A stretch of 64,000 bases of DNA, from the NCBI GenBank assembly GCA_965199055.1, contig CBDAQR010000008.1, positions 186,001 to 250,000 on the forward strand, read 5' to 3'. The position numbers and the translations under genes were made by a program. The DNA comes from CBDAQR01 sp965199055. Its GTDB lineage: Bacteria; Pseudomonadota; Gammaproteobacteria; Pseudomonadales; Halieaceae. Each line of letters starts with the position of its first letter. The stretch's first letter is position 1. This document shows, piece after piece, positions 17,131 to 25,760 of the stretch. The notes beneath the pieces are model-generated. The model did not search any database, had not been told where the DNA came from, and saw nothing but the letters and a program-made list of their open reading frames with translations.

Positions 17131-18927
17131 ATGAGCACGAACGAACCGATTAAGCTGCGCATTCCTCGACAGGATTTGTCGGAGTTTGTCCTGTTCGGTT
17201 TGACCGGCGAGCAGGCGCGCAACTGGGCTGAAGGCCTGCCCATGGCCAATACGGCCCAGGTGGCGCAACAGCTGCGCAGCGCCATCAGCGACCTCAACCG
17301 GGTCGATATGGGACCCGATGTTCGATTCGAGATACTGGAGGCCCTGCGACCGACCCTCCATACCGCGCTTTCGACACTGTCTAAGTACTACCTGAATCAG
17401 CCCGTTGTACTGCCCGAGGAACCGCGCAAAGCAGCACGGCTGGCTCAAAATCTGTTTGAACTCGTCACCACGGCGTACACCATCACCGGCATTCAGACTA
17501 TCCAGCGGCGCCAATCCATCTCTGGTGCGAATCCGGCCAAGCTGGTTTGCCAGGCCATGCATCGCGCGATCACCAGCGCCAGCATGAAGCTGCTGGTATC
17601 CTACCAGTTATACCAGCCCGTCGAACTGAACGCCTGGACAGAGCTTCACCAGCTATTCCTGCTAGCAGAACGGCAAAAGCTGACCAGCCAGATCGTCAAC
17701 GACGAGATTGCCGGGGACGGCAGTATCACCGACACCTACCTGCGCAGCCTGATGATGGGATGCTGCAAACCCAATCAGTTACGCCAGCGTGACCTGGCCG
17801 GAGTCTTTAAAGGCTTGCGCGAATGGGTTGAGCATATCGAGCTGCTGCCAGCTGATGATAACGAGGGCCTGTTCCTGGTCGATTTTGCCAGTGACCATCC
17901 CCCTATTTACGCTTCGCTGTACAGCGAGGTTCCCGGCGACAGCTGTCGCGTTATCAACACCGATGAACTGGTCGCGCACCTTAAGCAATTACGCATCGAT
18001 ACCGGTGAGCGCGCCATCGTGTTCGACAAAGACACCGCTGTTTCACCGAACGTACTGGAACATGTCAGCACCGCCTGGGGCGTGATGAGTAAGCGCAACT
18101 TCGCCCGTGCACCTGCACAGGAAAAACTCTGGGTCTCTGTGGGTTTGAGCAACACCCACTATTACGTGTCCGGGGGCGTCAGTTTGGAAAGCCTTATTAG
18201 CGCTGAGGGTGCCCACGCCCTGTCCGAAGCCGCCACGGCCAACAAGTTCATGGGCGAGGAAGGCAATCGCGAGAAGGATATCTGGGACAGTGCCTTTTCT
18301 TCTGACGAAGGCGGCGAAGAAAGCATCGATATGGAAGATATCGAATTCCATATTCGAGAGGCCGAAAAATCAGGCAATGCCGCAGCCAAGGAACGCCACC
18401 CGGTCTTCCCGGTGCGCATGGCGAATGTCAGCCCGGGTGGCTACTGCCTGGAATGGTCAGCCGACATACCCAGCCATATCAAAACCGGCGACGTGATCGC
18501 GGTGCGTGAAGTAGACAACAATGCCTGGAGCATCGCGGTTATCCGCTGGGTAAGCCAGTTGAAGGATCAGACCACACTGCTCGGCGTTGAGCTGTTGAGC
18601 CCGCGGGCCACCCCTTTTGGCGCCAGGGTTCAGCACAAGACTGGCGAAGACGGCGACCTGATGCGCGCCCTGCTGCTGCCGGAGATCAAGCTGGTTGGCC
18701 AGCCCAATACGCTGATAACGCCGCGGGTAGGATTCAAGGAACGCCAAAAGGTCACCCTGATTCGCGGCGGTGAGGAATCCTACATACAGTTGTTCAAGAA
18801 GGTCTCATCTACCGCAGCCTATAACCAGTTTGAGTTCCGCTATATTCAGCAGCTGGACGAAGTCGCCGCGCGCGACAAGAGCGACGTCATCAATACTCAG
18901 TTCGAGTCCCTCTGGAACAACATCTAA
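17131..18927 (+). CDS. Large cytoplasmic protein with C-terminal PilZ-like domain
   Basis: This 598-residue protein has no signal or membrane segment. The N-terminal 400 residues are mostly helical and I recognise no catalytic motif. Around residues 421-505 a beta-rich part contains NVSPGGYCLEW, which resembles the (D/N)-x-S-x-x-G half of the PilZ c-di-GMP motif; the arginine half (RxxxR) is not clear (RHPVFPVR). Similar large proteins sit beside serB in Pseudomonas and relatives. A c-di-GMP role is possible but the incomplete motif makes binding uncertain. It converges with serB, leaving four bases. Confidence 0.7.
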   Translation: MSTNEPIKLRIPRQDLSEFVLFGLTGEQARNWAEGLPMANTAQVAQQLRSAISDLNRVDMGPDVRFEILEALRPTLHTALSTLSKYYLNQPVVLPEEPRKAARLAQNLFELVTTAYTITGIQTIQRRQSISGANPAKLVCQAMHRAITSASMKLLVSYQLYQPVELNAWTELHQLFLLAERQKLTSQIVNDEIAGDGSITDTYLRSLMMGCCKPNQLRQRDLAGVFKGLREWVEHIELLPADDNEGLFLVDFASDHPPIYASLYSEVPGDSCRVINTDELVAHLKQLRIDTGERAIVFDKDTAVSPNVLEHVSTAWGVMSKRNFARAPAQEKLWVSVGLSNTHYYVSGGVSLESLISAEGAHALSEAATANKFMGEEGNREKDIWDSAFSSDEGGEESIDMEDIEFHIREAEKSGNAAAKERHPVFPVRMANVSPGGYCLEWSADIPSHIKTGDVIAVREVDNNAWSIAVIRWVSQLKDQTTLLGVELLSPRATPFGARVQHKTGEDGDLMRALLLPEIKLVGQPNTLITPRVGFKERQKVTLIRGGEESYIQLFKKVSSTAAYNQFEFRYIQQLDEVAARDKSDVINTQFESLWNNI

Positions 18928-18931
18928 TCCG

Positions 18932-20143
18932 CTACTGGTAGCGGTCTGAGATCCCCAACAGATACAGAATACCATCCAGCCCGAGCGTAGATATCGACTG
19001 CTCAGCACTCTGTTTTACCAATGGTTTGGCACGAAATGCGATACCCAGTCCGGCGATGCTCAGCATAGGCAGATCGTTGGCGCCGTCGCCCACACTGATC
19101 ACCTGCTCCAGATCGATGCCTTCCTTTTCAGCGATCTCTCGAAGCAGGGCTGCCTTACGATCGCCGTCTACAATGGTGCCGGTTACCTCACCGGTGACCT
19201 GCCCATTTTCGATTTCCAGCTCATTCGCATAGACATAGTCTATGCCGAGCTGTCTCTGTAAGCGTTCGCCGAAATACGTGAAACCGCCTGAGAGTATCGC
19301 GGTTTTGTAACCCAGAGAGCGCAGGGTCTTAATCAAGTGCTCAGCCCCTTCCGTGAGCGGTAGACGCGCCGCGACCTTCGCGAGCACGTTCTCATCGAGG
19401 CCTGTCAGCAGTTGCACTCTTCGCCGAAAGCTCTCGCTGAAATCCAGCTCACCGCGCATCGCTTGTTCGGTAATTGCCGCCACTTGCTCACCAACGCCAG
19501 CTTCAGCGGCCAATTCGTCTATGACTTCGGCCTCGATCAGCGTCGAGTCCATATCGAAAGCCACCAGCCTGCGGTTGCGGCGATACATATTGTCTTCCTG
19601 AATCGCCAAATCGATATCCATTTCGCTGGTAAGTTCCAGTAGATCCGCCCGGAAGGGCTTCAGGTCCGGAAGCTGTCCCCGCACGGAAAACTCAACGCAG
19701 GCTTTGTTTTGCTCGGTCTGCTCTCCGAGGGCTACCCGCCCTGAAAGGCGATTGATCGCATCTATGTTCAAGCCGTAACGAGATACGACCCCCGTGACTC
19801 TGGCGAGGTGTCGGGCGGTTATCTTTCGCGCCAGCAGAGTAACAATGAAACGGGCCTTGCCCTGGCCTGACACCCAGTGCTCGTAGCTCTCCTCGCTGAT
19901 AGGTGTGTACTTCACCTGAATGCCAAGTTCATGCGCCCGAAACAGAATATCTTTTAACACCGTAGAATCCTGCGCCGGCTCAGGCAACTCGACTAAAACA
20001 CCCAGAGAGAGATTGTCGTGAATCACCGCCTGACCAACGTCGAGTACGTTGATATCAAAGCCCGCCAGAATTTCGGTCACCGAGGCAGTCAGTCCAGGCT
20101 TGTCCTCGCCCGAGATGTTTATCAACAATATTTCTTTCAACAT
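18932..20143 (-). CDS. serB: Phosphoserine phosphatase with N-terminal ACT domains
   Basis: The 403-residue protein has two ACT-like regulatory domains (from LLINISGEDKPGLTASVTEI at the start and RFIVTLLARKITARHLARVT near 98-117) and a C-terminal HAD domain with DMDSTLIEAEVIDELA (nucleophile Asp within about 197-200), SGGF and VGDGANDLPML. It makes L-serine from phosphoserine, the last step of serine synthesis. ACT domains suggest feedback by serine. The layout is that of pseudomonad-type SerB. Confidence 0.95.
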   Translation of the reverse strand: MLKEILLINISGEDKPGLTASVTEILAGFDINVLDVGQAVIHDNLSLGVLVELPEPAQDSTVLKDILFRAHELGIQVKYTPISEESYEHWVSGQGKARFIVTLLARKITARHLARVTGVVSRYGLNIDAINRLSGRVALGEQTEQNKACVEFSVRGQLPDLKPFRADLLELTSEMDIDLAIQEDNMYRRNRRLVAFDMDSTLIEAEVIDELAAEAGVGEQVAAITEQAMRGELDFSESFRRRVQLLTGLDENVLAKVAARLPLTEGAEHLIKTLRSLGYKTAILSGGFTYFGERLQRQLGIDYVYANELEIENGQVTGEVTGTIVDGDRKAALLREIAEKEGIDLEQVISVGDGANDLPMLSIAGLGIAFRAKPLVKQSAEQSISTLGLDGILYLLGISDRYQ

Positions 20144-20201
20144 TTCATTCCCAATCGGAAAGCACGTATTCTACCCGCTGCAGCCAACCACACTCTAGCG
20201 A

Positions 20202-21473
20202 ATGCCAAGCCAAGGAATGCACAAGATTAGCTCGCGCGATCGCCAAAAGGAGCCTGGTACACGCGCGTTATCGCTCCAGTACCGGGCGGCACTACTGGCA
20301 GGGTCGCTGTGCCTGGCTGTATCCATCACCTTAGCCCTATTAGGCGCGCTGTCCGCTCGCTACATCGTCGAGCAACAGGCCGCTGATCACGGGGCTTTTG
20401 TCGCGAGCAAGATCGCTTCACAGATAGCCCCAATACTCGCCACCAGTGACCTGATCATGCTGGAGGTGAGCCTGGAACAAATGCGCGAAGAATATGCCTT
20501 GCTTGCGCTGGCCGTAAGCGATGTCGAGCAGAGGCCGCTGGGGCAAGCGGGCAGCAGAAGCCTTGGCGTGGGCACAGAGTATAGCGCCAGCATTCTTATC
20601 GATAACAATCTTGCCGGTGAACTGCGCGTTACCCTGTACGAGGCAAGCAGTGACGCCGAGGTGCAAAGAATGTCGTTGGCCCTGGCAGCGCTGGCGATGC
20701 TACTGAGTGTGTTTGCCGCCGTTCTAGGGGCCAAGTGGGGCCAGAGAGTCGCGACTCGAATTGACGCTGTTAACACAGAGTTGTCCCTGGTTCAGGAGCA
20801 AGAGAGCAGAGCGATATCGACCGACGAACTGTTAGAACTGGAGAATGCCGTCGCGGCACTGCCACTGGATCTGCTGAAGCCACCCGCGAGCGCCAGCACC
20901 TCCACCGCAAACTACCGAGACGCGGGCTTGTTGTTCATACATCTGGACAGCCTGGGCAAGCACGTCGAAACCCTGGATGAATCCAGCCTTCTCGCTTATA
21001 CCGAACTGCACCGGCGCTTGATTCAGGGCGCCGCGGACCTCTACGCAGGGAAGCTTTCCGTCATTCGTCAGTTTGGGGTGTTGGTCAGCTTTGATAATGG
21101 CCACACATCCGGCAGCCCAGCGTTCAGGACAAGTTCCTGCGCCTGGCTCATTCAAAAAGTCGCAGAAGAACTTAGCGCAAATCGGCCCTTGAGAATAAAG
21201 CTGTCACTCTCCTGCGGCCTCAGTGAGACCGGAACCGGCACCAGCCAGGATATCTATCCCGATCTTTACAACCAGTACCTCATCGATGAACTGGCCAATT
21301 TGGCGGACAGCGCGGATGAGACTGTGCTGCTCACCCCAGCAGTGAGCAGCGACCCGGAGGTGCAGAATCGCTGTCAATTCGGTCCGCAGGAAAGCGTACT
21401 CGCTGGATTTATGGAACCCTATTGCGATCTACTGGAGCGCCAGCAGGAATTGCTATTGCGGGAACTGCGTTAG
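20202..21473 (+). CDS. AhpA/YtjB (Smp)-like inner-membrane protein
   Basis: This 423-residue protein has a transmembrane helix near residues 31-52 (AALLAGSLCLAVSITLALL), a periplasmic part of about 105 residues and a second helix (about 155-175, LALAALAMLLSVFAAVLGAK), then a cytoplasmic region with HAMP-like and coiled-coil features. Smp/AhpA proteins adjoin serB in E. coli and relatives, and the same divergent position here supports the assignment. The C-terminal 200 residues resemble a degenerate cyclase-like fold, but I see no catalytic motif. Function is not known. Confidence 0.65.
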   Translation: MPSQGMHKISSRDRQKEPGTRALSLQYRAALLAGSLCLAVSITLALLGALSARYIVEQQAADHGAFVASKIASQIAPILATSDLIMLEVSLEQMREEYALLALAVSDVEQRPLGQAGSRSLGVGTEYSASILIDNNLAGELRVTLYEASSDAEVQRMSLALAALAMLLSVFAAVLGAKWGQRVATRIDAVNTELSLVQEQESRAISTDELLELENAVAALPLDLLKPPASASTSTANYRDAGLLFIHLDSLGKHVETLDESSLLAYTELHRRLIQGAADLYAGKLSVIRQFGVLVSFDNGHTSGSPAFRTSSCAWLIQKVAEELSANRPLRIKLSLSCGLSETGTGTSQDIYPDLYNQYLIDELANLADSADETVLLTPAVSSDPEVQNRCQFGPQESVLAGFMEPYCDLLERQQELLLRELR

Positions 21474-21488
21474 AGGCGTGCTACCGAA

Positions 21489-21524
21489 CCGACAGAAGCG
21501 AGGCGTGATGCCGACAGAAGCGAG
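21489..21524. repeat. Two 14-base direct repeats between converging genes
   Basis: CCGACAGAAGCGAG occurs at 21489-21502 and 21511-21524, a 22-base period, in the gap between two converging stop codons. No terminator-type hairpin with a T run is seen. Its role is unknown. Confidence 0.6.
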
Positions 21525-21542
21525 CCGCGATAAGCCCAGGGG

Positions 21543-23798
21543 CTAAGCTCGCTCCACACTGATCCGATCGACTTTCTGGAACCCGCGAGGCAGCTTATTA
21601 CCACGCCGTCCCCGCTCACCGCGATAATGTTCGAGTTCGGAGAACTTTAAGCGTAGATGTCGCTTGCCGGCATAGATGACCAGTGAATCCTTTTCGGTGA
21701 CGACCTCAACGGCAATCACAAATTCTTCGCGGCTCTGAACGCGCGCAGTGGGAATCGAAATAATCTTATTGCCTTTGCCTCGTGCTAACTGCGGCAACTC
21801 AGGCAATGGAAATAAGAGCATCCTGCCTTCATTACTGACGGCAACCACAAAAGATTCATCGACATTGGTTACGGAGGCAGGCTGCAGCACCTGGCTACCC
21901 TTGGGCAGGTTCAGTGCTGCCTTACCCGCCTTGTTCTTGGTCTGAAGGTCGCCCAATTTCGCGACAAAGCCATAGCCCGCATCGCTGGCGAGCAAACAAA
22001 GGTCTGTATCGGCCCCCGCCAGAATGCCCTCGAAGCTCGCACCCGATGGCGGGTTGATTCTGCCCGTAACGGGTTCGCCCTGCCCCCGCGCAGACGGCAG
22101 ATTGTGTGATGCTATCGTGTAGGCGCGCCCGGTAGAGTCGAGAATAATCGTCGGCAGGTTCGTGCGCCCTGCTACCGACATTTTATAGCCATCCCCCGAC
22201 TTATAACTGAGACTCTCGGGGTCAATATCGTGCCCTTTCGCCGCGCGAATCCAACCCTTCTCAGACATGACAACGGTTATTGGCTCAGTGGTCATCAGCT
22301 CAAGCTCGCTGAAGGCCTGAGCCTCCTCGGCGTCTGCCAGCGGTGAGCGACGATCATCGCCAAATTGCTCGGCAACCGCTGTCAGCTCTTTCTTGATCAG
22401 TGTCTTGAGGCGGGCCTCGGAGCCGAGTATCTTCTGCAATTCATCTCGCTCTTTGGAGAGCTCGTCTTGCTCCCCTTTGATCTTCATCTCTTCAAGCTTG
22501 GCCAGGTGACGCAGTTTCAGTTCAAGAATGGCCTCAGCCTGATCATCGCTCAGCTTGAAGCGCTTCATCAGCACCGGCTTGGGCTTATCTTCGGTGCGAA
22601 TAATGTGGATGACTTCGTCGATGTTGAGGAAAGCAATCAGGTAGCCTTCCAGAATGTGCAGGCGCTGCAGCACTTTGTCCAGCCGATACTGGAGTCTCCT
22701 GCGCACAGTCTCTGTACGAAACTTGAGCCACTCTTTCAGCATCCGGTCGAGGCCCTTCACCGCAGGGCGGCCGTCGATACCGATAACGTTCAGATTAACC
22801 CTGTAGTTGCGCTGCAGATCGGTGGTTGCGAACAGATGACTCATCAGCGCCTCGCGGTCAACGCGGTTGGAGCGGGGAACGATGACCAAACGCGTCGGGT
22901 TCTCGTGGTCAGACTCATCACGCAGATCCGCCACCATAGGCAGCTTCTTGGCCTGCATCTGTTGTGCGATCTGCTCAAGCACTTTCGACCCTGAGGTCTG
23001 ATACGGCAAGGCCGTAACCACGATTTCTCCCGACTCCGTGTCCCAGACGGCTCGCATCCGCAGCGCACCACGCCCACTCTCATACATCGCCACAATCTCT
23101 TCGCGTGGCGTGATAATTTCAGCTTCGGTGGGAAAGTCAGGCCCCTGAATGTGTTCGCAAAGTTCGCGCACCGTACTTTTCGGCTTCTCCAACATGCGAA
23201 TGGTGGCGGTGATCACCTCCCTCAGATTATGGGGCGGTATATCGGTGGCCATACCCACCGCGATACCCGTCGTACCGTTCAACAGTACATTGGGCACTTG
23301 CGCAGGCAGCACCGCTGGTTCATCCAGCGTGCCATCGAAATTCGGCACCCAGTCCACTGTGCCCTGGCCCAGCTCGGAGAGCAGCACGTCGGAATAGCGC
23401 GTCAGTTTTGATTCGGTATAACGCATGGCGGCAAACGACTTGGGGTCATCTGGCGAGCCCCAGTTGCCCTGACCGTCCACCAGGGGATAGCGATAGCTGA
23501 AATCCTGAGCCATCAAGACCATGGCTTCATAGGCTGCGCTGTCTCCATGCGGGTGGAACTTACCTATGACATCACCCACGGTGCGGGCGGATTTCTTGTA
23601 TTTCGAGCCCGCCTTCAGTCCCAGCTCACTCATCGCATAGACAATGCGTCGCTGGACCGGTTTGAGACCATCGCCGATATTCGGCAGCGCACGATCCAAA
23701 ATGACGTACATGGAGTAATCCAGGTACGCCTTCTCAGTGTAGTTCTTGAGGGATATCTGCTCGATACCCTCGTGATCAATTTCCACGTTTTCAGACAT
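21543..23798 (-). CDS. parC: DNA topoisomerase IV subunit A
   Basis: At 751 residues with MRYTESKLTRY this is ParC; the catalytic tyrosine is Tyr127. The quinolone-determining region FHPHGDSAAYEAM has Ser87 and Glu91, equivalent to the unmutated Ser80/Glu84 of E. coli. The C-terminal beta-pinwheel covers about residues 500-751. The enzyme decatenates daughter chromosomes. parE is not adjacent. No Shine-Dalgarno sequence precedes the start on the coding strand. The cyclic-nucleotide-binding gene lies 18 bases upstream, so the two probably share a transcript. Confidence 0.97.
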   Translation of the reverse strand: MSENVEIDHEGIEQISLKNYTEKAYLDYSMYVILDRALPNIGDGLKPVQRRIVYAMSELGLKAGSKYKKSARTVGDVIGKFHPHGDSAAYEAMVLMAQDFSYRYPLVDGQGNWGSPDDPKSFAAMRYTESKLTRYSDVLLSELGQGTVDWVPNFDGTLDEPAVLPAQVPNVLLNGTTGIAVGMATDIPPHNLREVITATIRMLEKPKSTVRELCEHIQGPDFPTEAEIITPREEIVAMYESGRGALRMRAVWDTESGEIVVTALPYQTSGSKVLEQIAQQMQAKKLPMVADLRDESDHENPTRLVIVPRSNRVDREALMSHLFATTDLQRNYRVNLNVIGIDGRPAVKGLDRMLKEWLKFRTETVRRRLQYRLDKVLQRLHILEGYLIAFLNIDEVIHIIRTEDKPKPVLMKRFKLSDDQAEAILELKLRHLAKLEEMKIKGEQDELSKERDELQKILGSEARLKTLIKKELTAVAEQFGDDRRSPLADAEEAQAFSELELMTTEPITVVMSEKGWIRAAKGHDIDPESLSYKSGDGYKMSVAGRTNLPTIILDSTGRAYTIASHNLPSARGQGEPVTGRINPPSGASFEGILAGADTDLCLLASDAGYGFVAKLGDLQTKNKAGKAALNLPKGSQVLQPASVTNVDESFVVAVSNEGRMLLFPLPELPQLARGKGNKIISIPTARVQSREEFVIAVEVVTEKDSLVIYAGKRHLRLKFSELEHYRGERGRRGNKLPRGFQKVDRISVERA

Positions 23799-23816
23799 TC
23801 AGGAGGGGGTACCGCA

Positions 23817-24626
23817 TTAATTCATATAACTGCCACGCAGTCCGACCAGCTGTTCGTTCAGATTGACAATGGAGTTGGCCATGTCAATCAACAGACTGTG
23901 GATGGTGGTTGGATTACTCTTAATTAGGTCTGCAAATTGTTCCTTGGGCACTTTCACTACGCTGCAACGCGACTTGGCGCTGACGGTAGCGGTGCGATCG
24001 GCGTTGGTGAGCACGGCCATAGCACCAAATATCTCACCCTCTTCGATACCGCCAACAGTGACGCCGTCCACAACCACTTCAGCCGAGCCCTCGGTCAGGT
24101 TAAATACGAAGTCGGCGCGGTCACCCTGGCGGATGATGATATCGCCCGGGTTATAGATTTCGAATCCTGGAGTGGCGTGCGTGTCGTCATCGGTCAGCGC
24201 CGCAGTCAAACGCAGCCCCATACCCGCCTGGGTAATAAGCAGACGCGTCCACAGCTTGGTGGCCGCGGCATCTGCGAATACCCGCCGCATAAACTCAAGC
24301 GCAGGATAACCCGACAAGCTGGCTCCATTTTCGCTGGAGAATGAAACGGCAACTTCATGGTCGTTAGTGCCGGCGATATCCGGTAGCAGCAGATCGCCGT
24401 CATCGAGCACGAACACTGTGCGATCACGATAGCGTGCGCTCAGGGAACCGCTCTCGATGTAGTAGATTTTATCGCCCTCGAGTCCACGCAAAAGGGCATT
24501 GTCGGTGGCCTCAATCTCTAAAGGGATCGAGGGAATATCGATGCTCTCAAGCAGCGCTGCAACCAGCCGCTTGTACTGCTGGTTGAGTATGAAGAAATCC
24601 TGCGCGAGTTCAGCATTCGCTAACAT
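23817..24626 (-). CDS. Cyclic-nucleotide-binding-domain protein (no DNA-binding domain)
   Basis: The 269-residue protein has a degenerate cNMP-like fold (about 45-120) and a better one (about 153-245: PGDIIIRQGDRADFVFNLTEG, GEIFGAMAVLTNADRTATVSA). The second has the usual PRAATV-type loop in altered form (DRTATV), and the Glu expected in FGE is Ala, so cAMP binding is doubtful. No helix-turn-helix follows. Such proteins may regulate a partner. It is transcribed with parC, but no functional link is known. Confidence 0.8.
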   Translation of the reverse strand: MLANAELAQDFFILNQQYKRLVAALLESIDIPSIPLEIEATDNALLRGLEGDKIYYIESGSLSARYRDRTVFVLDDGDLLLPDIAGTNDHEVAVSFSSENGASLSGYPALEFMRRVFADAAATKLWTRLLITQAGMGLRLTAALTDDDTHATPGFEIYNPGDIIIRQGDRADFVFNLTEGSAEVVVDGVTVGGIEEGEIFGAMAVLTNADRTATVSAKSRCSVVKVPKEQFADLIKSNPTTIHSLLIDMANSIVNLNEQLVGLRGSYMN

Positions 24627-24817
24627 CGGGCGCTACCCTTATATTCTTGTTCGTGTTGTAACGGACTCTATGGTCTTGTTGCCTATAGTAGCACTATTCG
24701 CGGCGCAGAAAACCGAGAAAAAACCGGCGCGAGCTACTGCCATTCGCGCCTGCGGCGATGCTACCACTTTTACGGCTATCCACGTAACATGCGGCTTTTT
24801 GCGAAGGGGTTCGGCAG

Positions 24818-25303
24818 ATGCAAGTCGCAGATCGGACTGTGGTCGGCTTTCATTACCGCTTATTCGGCGAGAACGGTGAAGAGCTTGAAAGCTCCGCCGG
24901 GGAGGACCCGACTCTGTACCTTCACGGTGCCAATAACATCATCCGCGGTTTAGAGTCGAAAATGGCGGGCCATGTGGCGGGAGACAGCTTCGAGGTCACG
25001 CTACCGCCGGAGCAAGCCTACGGACTGCGCAATGAGTCGATGCAGCAACGCGTACCCATCAAGCACCTTATTTTCAAGGGTAAGCTGCGGCCAGGCATGA
25101 TGGTACAACTCAACACCGACCAAGGCCGGCGCAGTGTCACTGTGGTAAAGGCCGGACGGCACAGCGCTGACATCGACGCAAACCACCCGCTGGCAGGGCA
25201 AACATTGCGTTTCGAGATCGACATTATCGAGGTGAGAGAAGCCGCTGAGGAGGAGCTGGCTCACGGCCACGCCCATGGACCCGGTGGTCACAATCATGAC
25301 TGA
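24818..25303 (+). CDS. slyD: SlyD-type FKBP peptidyl-prolyl isomerase
   Basis: This 161-residue protein has an FKBP domain split by an insert-in-flap domain (about 70-130), and ends in a histidine-rich tail (GHAHGPGGHNHD) that could bind nickel or other metals, as in SlyD. It speeds proline isomerisation and may deliver nickel. The coding region ends inside the start of the elaA gene (8-base overlap), so they are co-translated. Confidence 0.92.
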   Translation: MQVADRTVVGFHYRLFGENGEELESSAGEDPTLYLHGANNIIRGLESKMAGHVAGDSFEVTLPPEQAYGLRNESMQQRVPIKHLIFKGKLRPGMMVQLNTDQGRRSVTVVKAGRHSADIDANHPLAGQTLRFEIDIIEVREAAEEELAHGHAHGPGGHNHD

Positions 25304-25760
25304 CAGTTCCATTCGGTGGCAGGCGAGCAGTTTGGAAGATCTGGGGGTCAACAGTCTCTATCAGGTGTTAAAACTTCGCCAGGACATCTTCATCGTAGAA
25401 CAGAACTGCATCTATTCGGACCTGGATGGCCGCGACCAGGACAGCATTCATCTGTGTGGCTGGCACGGCTCAGAACTGTTCGCTTACTTAAGGGCACTGC
25501 CGCCGGGCCTGGACTACGCAGAGTCGTCATTGGGACGCATTGTGGTGTCACCGCAGGCACGCGGTATGAGCCTGGGTCGTGAGCTCGTCCAGCGTGGGGT
25601 GGAGTTGAACCGCGAACGCTGGCCAGACCATGATCTGAAGATCGGAGCCCAGGCCCACCTGCAAAAGTTTTATCACGAGTTCGGCTTTGAGACGGACAGC
25701 GATGTCTATGACGAAGACGGCATTGCCCACGTCAAAATGCTATTGAGGTTCACATCATGA
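25296..25760 (+). CDS. elaA: ElaA-like GNAT acetyltransferase
   Basis: The protein has about 154 residues from the ATG at 25296 (MTDSSIRWQASSLEDL). ElaA family signatures are YQVLKLRQDIFIVEQNCIY (about 23-41) and the acetyl-CoA loop region RIVVSPQARGMSLGRELVQ (about 89-107). The GNAT fold transfers an acetyl group; the substrate is not known. A longer in-frame start at 25275 adds seven residues taken from the slyD tail. The gene overlaps slyD by 8 and the next gene by 4 bases. Confidence 0.88.
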   Translation: MTDSSIRWQASSLEDLGVNSLYQVLKLRQDIFIVEQNCIYSDLDGRDQDSIHLCGWHGSELFAYLRALPPGLDYAESSLGRIVVSPQARGMSLGRELVQRGVELNRERWPDHDLKIGAQAHLQKFYHEFGFETDSDVYDEDGIAHVKMLLRFTS

